Below are positions 3,701 through 6,415 of a DNA stretch of 6,415 nucleotides, piece by piece. The stretch's first letter is position 1. Every line of letters starts with the position of its first letter. Origin of the DNA: Cyanobacteria bacterium UBA8803. GTDB taxonomy: Bacteria > Cyanobacteriota > Cyanobacteriia > Cyanobacteriales > Coleofasciculaceae. The DNA is taken from positions 42,324 to 48,738 of the forward strand of contig DNXU01000204.1 in NCBI GenBank assembly GCA_003505715.1, read 5' to 3'. The notes beneath the pieces were generated by a model. It had not been told where the DNA came from and did not search any database. It saw only the letters and a list, made by a program, of their open reading frames with translations. The position numbers and the translations under genes are program-made.

Positions 3701-6415
3701 GATCGGCAGCGCCGTATTTAGCCCGGATGGCAACCAAATTCTCACTGCAAGTGCTGATAAAACTGCCCGTCTGTGGGATACCAAAGGCAATCTGCTAAGC
3801 ATGTTCCAGGGACATGAGGGGTGGGTCATAAGTGCCGTATTTAGCCCCGATGGACGCCAAATCCTCACTGCTGGTATTGATGATAAAGTTGTCCGCCTGT
3901 GGGATACTAAAGGCAATCTCTTGACCGTGTTCCGGCATGAGGGTAGGGTCAGAAGTGCGCTATTTAGTCCCGATGGACGCCAAATCCTCACTGCTGGTCA
4001 TGAGCAAACCGCCCGCCTGTGGGATACATCGGGCAATGTCCTAAAAGAGTTCCGGGGGCATGAGGCTCGTGGTGTCTACCTAGCCGAATTTAGCCCTGAT
4101 GGAAACCAAATCCTGACTGCGGATGGAGCCGCCCGCCTATGGGATAGAAAGGGCAATCTTCTGACCGTATTGGGGCAGGAGCGTATCGATAATGCAGGAT
4201 TAAGTGAGGTTATCGAGAATGCAGAATTCAGCCCCGATGGCAACCAAATCCTTACGGTCAGTTCTGATAGAACTGCCCGACTGTGGGACGTGTCAGCTGC
4301 GATCGCCGCCCGAAACGAGCAAGTGGCTGCCCTACAAACTTTTCAGCAAGGGGTTTCTCACCGTAACGCACAAGTAGCCATATTCCAGGGGCATGAGGGA
4401 CAGGTTTGCAGCGCCGTATTTAGCCCCGATGGCAAGCAAATTCTTACCGCCACTTTGGTTGGTGGAACTGTCCGTCTCTGGGATACCTCCGGTAAGCTCC
4501 TAAGCACATTCCAAGCGCATGAGGAGGGAATCTCCAATGCAGTATTCAGCCCTGATAGCAACCAAATTCTCACCGCCAATTATGAAGATGGAACCGCTCG
4601 TCTCTGGGATACCTCCGGTAACCTCTTAGTCGTATTCCAAGGACATGAGCGTGAGAATTCTATCTACAGTGCTGTATTTAGCCCCGATGGTCGGCAAATC
4701 CTTACTGCTAGTAGTGATAAAACTGCCCGCCTCTGGGATATCAAAGGCAATCCACTAAAAGTGTTCCGAGGGCATGAAGACTTGGTTAGAAGTGCGGTAT
4801 TTAGTCCCGATGGACGCCAAATCCTTACTGCTAGTCAAGATAAAACTGCTCGCTTGTGGGATACAAAAGGCAATCTAATAACCATTTTTCAGGGGCATGA
4901 AGATTGGGTTAAAAGTGCGGTATTTAGTCCCGATGGACGCCAAATCCTCACCGCCAGTTCTGATAGAACCGCCCGCTTGTGGGATACTTCTGGCAATCTC
5001 CTAAGCGTGTTCCGAGGGCATGAGGGGGGAGCTCACGATGCAGTATTTAGCCCCGATGGACGCCAAATCCTCACCGCCAGTTCTGATAGAACCGCCCGCC
5101 TGTGGGATACTTCTGGCAATCTCCTAGCCGTGTTCCGGGGGCATGAGGCGATGGTTGAAAGAGCAGTATTTAGCCCCGATGGACGCCAAATCCTCACTGC
5201 TAGTAGTGATAAAACCGCCCGCCTCTGGGACGTATCAGCAGCAATTGCAGCCCAAGCTGAGCAAATAGCTGCCCTACAAAACTTTCAGGCAGGCGTGTCT
5301 GAGAATAACGCTCAACAAGCAGTAGCAGCATTTAAAGAAGGAATCCAACTCAATCAGCAAGGCAGCATCGAATCAAGAAAACTCGCGATTCAAAAGTTGG
5401 AAGAGGCTCTTGCACTCTATCGTGCAGATAAAAACCACGCCAAAGCAGCACTCACTCTATTATCAATCGGAGACATTTATGCTAATTTAGGTCAATTTCA
5501 AACCGCCCTCGACTCCTACAATCAAGCCTTGCCTTTATCCCAGCAAGCGGGTGCCAAAGCCCAAGAAGCTGCCATCCTCAACAGTCTAGGTCAACTCTAC
5601 AACGATTTAGCCGATCCGAAAAGCGCCTTAGATTATTACAACCGAGCTTTACCCCTGTTCTATCAATTAAACGACAAGGGAGCGGTAGCCACTACCCTCA
5701 ACAACATTGGCAGTATTAATGCCACTCTCGGAAAACAGCAAAATGCCTTAGATTCCTATAACCAAGCCCTAACCATCTCCCGAACCGGAGGAGACAAAGC
5801 CGCAGAAGCATCTAGTTTAATGGGCATTGGCAGTATCTACACCACATCAAAAGACTGGTCAACCGCCCTCAATATCTATAACCAAGCCTTAATTATCTCC
5901 CGATTCCTCAACGACAAAGTAAAAGAAACCGCAATCCTCAACCAAATCGGCAAGGTACACGCTGCATCCGGTCAAGAATCTACAGCCCTAGACTACTACA
6001 ACCAAGCCTTATCCTTATCCCAGCAACTAGGTTACAAAACCGAACAAGCCAACATCCTCTACAACCAAGCCACCTTAAACCGCCGACAAAATAACCTCAC
6101 CGCTGCCAAAACCGAAATCGAAACAGCTATCAATATTATTGAAGAACTTCGCACCCAAATCGCCAGCCAACAACTGCGACAATCCTACTTCGCCCGTAAC
6201 CAAGACTATTACCAGTTCTACATCGACTTGTTGATGCAACTGCACCAGCAAAACCCCACTCAAGGATATGATGCTCAAGCCTTGCAGATTAGCGAACGTG
6301 CTCGTGCCCGTAGTCTCATCGAACTCCTCACCGAAGCCAACGCAGACATCCGTGCTGGAGTTGACCCCCAACTCCTAGAACAAGAACGCAATCTTACTCA
6401 ACAACTCAACGACTT
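675..6415 (+). CDS. Giant secreted WD40-TPR(-CHAT) protein, 3' truncated by window edge
   Basis: One reading frame runs from the ATG at 675 to the window end without a stop, giving 1913 complete codons. This ATG is the first possible start after an in-frame TAA at 663-665. It has no good Shine-Dalgarno at proper spacing, which is common in cyanobacteria, and it begins a good signal peptide. Order: signal peptide (residues 1-31), Pro/Ser/Thr/Gln-rich spacer (32-63), 34 WD40 blades (about 66-1518) in groups of 8, 9, 10 and 7 with helical linkers at 382-413, 765-796, 1205-1236 and from 1519, then TPRs (about 1549-1827), then a helical segment with ISERARARSLIELL (about 1828-1913). That last segment typically precedes a CHAT domain in cyanobacterial TPR-CHAT proteins, so a CHAT protease domain is expected beyond the edge but is not seen. 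Likely role (inference): extracytoplasmic recognition by propellers coupled to a caspase-like effector. Substrate and partners are unknown. Confidence 0.95.
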   Translation, partial: MLAEQSRKVHRYLTLLLAVVFATATSTSISAQPRTPTGSQSPATEAPFASGTRQPVQAFGGQLAVLLGHEDDITSAVFSPDGRHILTASLDKTTRLWDTKGNLLTVLRGHEGGVTSAVFSHDGHQFLTTSGDREARLWDNKGNLLAKFGGDEYSVASAVFSPDGRRILTVSVDMYGTPMIAHLWDAKGKLLAKFEWVGDAVFSPDGRHILTVSNLYSDDKTFHLWDIKGNLLAKFGGDKYFVASAVFSPDGRHILTAGKDARLWDIKGNLLVVFEEGNKYSLNSGVFSPDGRHILTIGADTRLWDSKANLLTELPEINARSAVFSPDGRQILTTGRDARLWDIKGNLLAELEFQGSRFSSAVFSPDGRQILSFSDGTARLWDVSATIAFQAEQIAALQTFQQGVSKKNVQLAELRGHQDFVISAVFSPDGHQILTASDDKTARLWDSKGNLLIVLRGHQERITRAVFSPDGHQILTASDDKTARLWDSKGNLLAVLRGHQERVTRVVFSPDGSQILTASSLDGIARLWDSKGNLLAELRGHQSGVNSAVFSPDGSQILTTGRDARLWDSKGNLLAVLQGYHNAVFSPDGSQILTTGRDARLWDSKGNLLAVLQGHKRSVNRAVFSPDGNQILTASLDETARLWDSKGNLLAFLQGDEGLVYGAIFSPDGSQILTTYFDNFRLSDNKGNLLAVLGEDEEGVYSAVFSPDGSQILTSSKDKTARLWDNKGNLLAVLRGHEGGVKAVFNSDGSQILTASSDKTARLWDVSAAIASQSEQMAALRASQQDLSNDKTQLAELRGHEGKINSAVFSPDGRQILTASNDKTARLWDSKGNLLAKLGGYEGGFTSAGFSPDGSQILTASDDGTVRLWDSKGNFLAVLQGHEGGFTSAVFSPDGSQILTASYDNTARLWDNKGNLLAELRGHEASLTRAVFSPDGRQILTASQDYTARLWDTKGNLLTVLRGQDEDFFRSVEFSPDGKQILTACNDKTVRLWDTKGNLLTVFRGHEDWIGSAVFSPDGNQILTASADKTARLWDTKGNLLSMFQGHEGWVISAVFSPDGRQILTAGIDDKVVRLWDTKGNLLTVFRHEGRVRSALFSPDGRQILTAGHEQTARLWDTSGNVLKEFRGHEARGVYLAEFSPDGNQILTADGAARLWDRKGNLLTVLGQERIDNAGLSEVIENAEFSPDGNQILTVSSDRTARLWDVSAAIAARNEQVAALQTFQQGVSHRNAQVAIFQGHEGQVCSAVFSPDGKQILTATLVGGTVRLWDTSGKLLSTFQAHEEGISNAVFSPDSNQILTANYEDGTARLWDTSGNLLVVFQGHERENSIYSAVFSPDGRQILTASSDKTARLWDIKGNPLKVFRGHEDLVRSAVFSPDGRQILTASQDKTARLWDTKGNLITIFQGHEDWVKSAVFSPDGRQILTASSDRTARLWDTSGNLLSVFRGHEGGAHDAVFSPDGRQILTASSDRTARLWDTSGNLLAVFRGHEAMVERAVFSPDGRQILTASSDKTARLWDVSAAIAAQAEQIAALQNFQAGVSENNAQQAVAAFKEGIQLNQQGSIESRKLAIQKLEEALALYRADKNHAKAALTLLSIGDIYANLGQFQTALDSYNQALPLSQQAGAKAQEAAILNSLGQLYNDLADPKSALDYYNRALPLFYQLNDKGAVATTLNNIGSINATLGKQQNALDSYNQALTISRTGGDKAAEASSLMGIGSIYTTSKDWSTALNIYNQALIISRFLNDKVKETAILNQIGKVHAASGQESTALDYYNQALSLSQQLGYKTEQANILYNQATLNRRQNNLTAAKTEIETAINIIEELRTQIASQQLRQSYFARNQDYYQFYIDLLMQLHQQNPTQGYDAQALQISERARARSLIELLTEANADIRAGVDPQLLEQERNLTQQLND
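870..1817 (+). repeat. WD40 group 1: 8 blades, partly degenerate
   Basis: Eight WD40 units are marked by FSPDG..IL and LWD; their WD tryptophan codons start at 963, 1086, 1224, 1347, 1464, 1584, 1695 and 1815. Only the first two keep the GH dipeptide. Blades 3 and 5 have GGD instead, blade 4 lacks the outer segment (FEWVGDAVFSPDG), and blades 6-8 have lost GH. Blade 3 has an enlarged hairpin loop (VDMYGTPMIAHLWD). Blades 5-7 carry a shortened c-d hairpin such as GKDARLWD instead of the usual DDKTARLWD. Blades 1 and 4-6 share PDGRHIL, a local signature. This is the most eroded of the four groups. Confidence 0.9.
1818..1913 (+). repeat. Inter-propeller helical linker 1
   Basis: These 32 residues (382-413) replace the normal KGNLL tail of blade 8. 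They start DVSATIAFQAEQIAALQ, continue TFQQGVS, and end QLAE just before the next blade (LRGHQ). The composition predicts an amphipathic helix. The DNA at the conserved A-I-A triplet is ACGATCGC, one base off HIP1. It is homologous to linkers 2-4. Confidence 0.85.
1914..2966 (+). repeat. WD40 group 2: 9 blades
   Basis: Nine units have WD (or WD-equivalent) codons at 2007, 2130, 2256, 2373, 2478, 2601, 2721, 2844 and 2964. The early blades are canonical (LRGHQ..V, FSPDG.QILTAS, ARLWDSKGNLL). GHQ occurs only in blades 9-12 of the whole array. Blade 13 is shortened to about 35 residues, because LQGYHNAVFSPDG lacks the outer strand, and its 3' half is almost identical in DNA to blade 12. Blade 15 has lost the WD tryptophan (FRLSDNKG) and, like blade 16, lacks GH. 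Blade 17 reads FNSDG instead of FSPDG. Confidence 0.9.
2967..3062 (+). repeat. Inter-propeller helical linker 2
   Basis: These 32 residues (765-796) begin DVSAAIASQSEQMAALR and end TQLAE before LRGHE. The length is exactly that of linkers 1 and 3. It contains a perfect HIP1 octamer. It is the most divergent copy in its middle (ASQQDLSNDK). Confidence 0.85.
2979..2986. repeat. HIP1 palindrome in linker 2
   Basis: A perfect GCGATCGC, the highly iterated palindrome of many cyanobacterial genomes, lies in the A-I-A codons of linker 2. It supports a cyanobacterial origin. It is the homologous position to the copy in linker 3. Confidence 0.85.
3063..4286 (+). repeat. WD40 group 3: 10 blades
   Basis: Ten units (blades 18-27) run from LRGHEGKINSAVFSPDG to the ARLWD just before linker 3. 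Most are canonical 41-residue blades with GH, an Asp in the hairpin and WD. Blades 19-23 share the synonymous block AGC CCG GAT that is absent elsewhere, which marks a local expansion. Blade 22 has RGQD in place of GH. Blade 25 lacks one residue at GH (FRHEG). Blade 26 has a short hairpin (TADGAARLWD). Blade 27 has a longer outer segment (GQERIDNAGLSEVIENAEFS). Ten blades in one ring is more than the usual seven, so this group may not close as a single propeller. Confidence 0.9.
4287..4382 (+). repeat. Inter-propeller helical linker 3
   Basis: These 32 residues (1205-1236) begin DVSAAIAARNEQVAALQ, continue TFQQGVS, and end NAQVAI before FQGHE. It is the same length as linkers 1 and 2, and its TFQQGVS segment matches linker 1. 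It contains a perfect HIP1 octamer. Confidence 0.85.
4299..4306. repeat. HIP1 palindrome in linker 3
   Basis: A perfect GCGATCGC falls in the A-I-A codons of linker 3, at the same position in the motif as the copy in linker 2. In linker 4 the corresponding bases have drifted to GCAATTGC while still encoding A-I-A. Confidence 0.85.
4383..5228 (+). repeat. WD40 group 4: 7 near-canonical blades
   Basis: Blades 28-34 form the cleanest group and have the standard number for a seven-bladed propeller. All have FSPD and WD, and all except blade 29 (QAHE) keep GH. The c-d hairpins read SSDKTARLWD, SQDKTARLWD or SSDRTARLWD. The first strand starts with F (FRGHE, FQGHE) rather than the L used by most earlier blades. 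Blades 32 and 33 are nearly identical in DNA. The group leads directly through linker 4 into the TPRs. Confidence 0.92.
5229..5324 (+). repeat. Helical junction (linker 4) between the last propeller and TPRs
   Basis: This copy of the linker motif begins DVSAAIAAQAEQIAALQ, continues NFQAGVSENNAQQAV, and runs on without a break into AAFKEGIQLNQQG and the TPR array. Because it is the only copy joined to helical repeats, it is the best candidate for the ancestral junction from which linkers 1-3 derive (inference). Confidence 0.8.
5319..6155 (+). repeat. TPR array, about seven repeats with exact 40-residue period
   Basis: After an irregular first unit (5319-5435, with LAIQKLEEALALY), five repeats of exactly 120 bases follow at 5436, 5556, 5676, 5796 and 5916, and a weaker unit starts at 6036. 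The consensus is K..A..LN.IG.IY...G....ALDYYNQAL.IS...., with the usual TPR small/large residue pattern and conserved AL.YNQAL in helix B. The 40-residue spacing with long helices resembles the TPR_12 / kinesin-light-chain type common next to CHAT domains. TPRs normally give a superhelical scaffold for protein binding or signal transmission. Confidence 0.92.
6156..6415 (+). other. Pre-CHAT helical segment of the WD40-TPR protein
   Basis: From about residue 1828 the strict TPR period ends. The sequence has LRQSYFARNQDYYQFYIDLL, ALQISERARARSLIELL and LLEQERNLTQQL. This type of segment commonly sits between TPRs and a CHAT domain in cyanobacterial proteins, so a CHAT domain is expected within the following bases. 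It is not in the window, and a different C-terminus cannot be ruled out. Confidence 0.7.

Noticed and set aside
791..4579. Many open frames on the - strand (for example 1053-1553, 1340-1831, 3050-3373, 3509-3991) with repeated RPSGLNTAL-like peptides
   Set aside because: They are antisense readings of the repeated FSPDG blade codons. Their own repetition follows from the + strand WD40 period, and they resemble no known protein.
870..5228. CRISPR-like or non-coding tandem array with a period near 123 bases
   Set aside because: The period equals 41 codons, the units diverge mainly at silent and surface positions, and all 34 keep one frame. It is a coding WD40 array, not a repeat-spacer array.
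6075..6371. Open frame on the - strand opposite the pre-CHAT segment
   Set aside because: The + strand here has clear TPR and pre-CHAT sequence in the main frame. The antisense product has no recognisable features.

Overview
The window looks like chromosomal DNA of a cyanobacterium, probably filamentous. The signs are CHAT-domain proteins, highly self-similar bacterial WD40 repeats, a run of short heptamer repeats in the intergenic region, and two perfect copies of the HIP1 octamer GCGATCGC. Everything supported lies on the + strand.

Layout: (1) Positions 1-408 are the 3' end of a gene for a CHAT-domain (caspase-like) protein, including its catalytic-cysteine motif SACQTG. (2) Positions 409-674 are intergenic. 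This stretch holds an AT-rich hairpin just after the stop, a candidate sigma70-type promoter (TTGCCA / TATAAT) with an inverted repeat in its spacer, and five tandem copies of GTCGGGA in the leader of the next gene. (3) Position 675 to the window end is one uninterrupted reading frame of 1913 complete codons that runs off the right edge. I read it codon by codon and found no stop or frameshift. It is the real gene here; the open frames on the other strand and in other phases are shadows of its repeats.

The giant protein has, in order, an N-terminal signal peptide, a short Pro/Ser/Thr/Gln-rich spacer, 34 WD40 blades, a TPR array with an exact 40-residue period, and a helical segment of the kind that normally precedes a CHAT domain. 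The CHAT domain itself would lie beyond the window. The blades fall into four groups of 8, 9, 10 and 7. Each group ends with the same helical motif (DVSAAIA.Q.EQ.AALQ.FQ.GVS). In the first three groups this motif forms a linker of exactly 32 residues; in the fourth it continues straight into the TPRs. The simplest reading is that a whole propeller plus its junction to the TPRs was duplicated, followed by local blade-by-blade expansion.

How it may work (inference): repeated WD40 propellers as a recognition surface, TPRs as scaffold or transmitter, and a caspase-like CHAT domain as effector. This resembles NLR-like proteins, but the signal peptide places it outside the cytoplasm. The preceding gene also ends in a CHAT domain, so the locus is probably a cluster of related CHAT genes.
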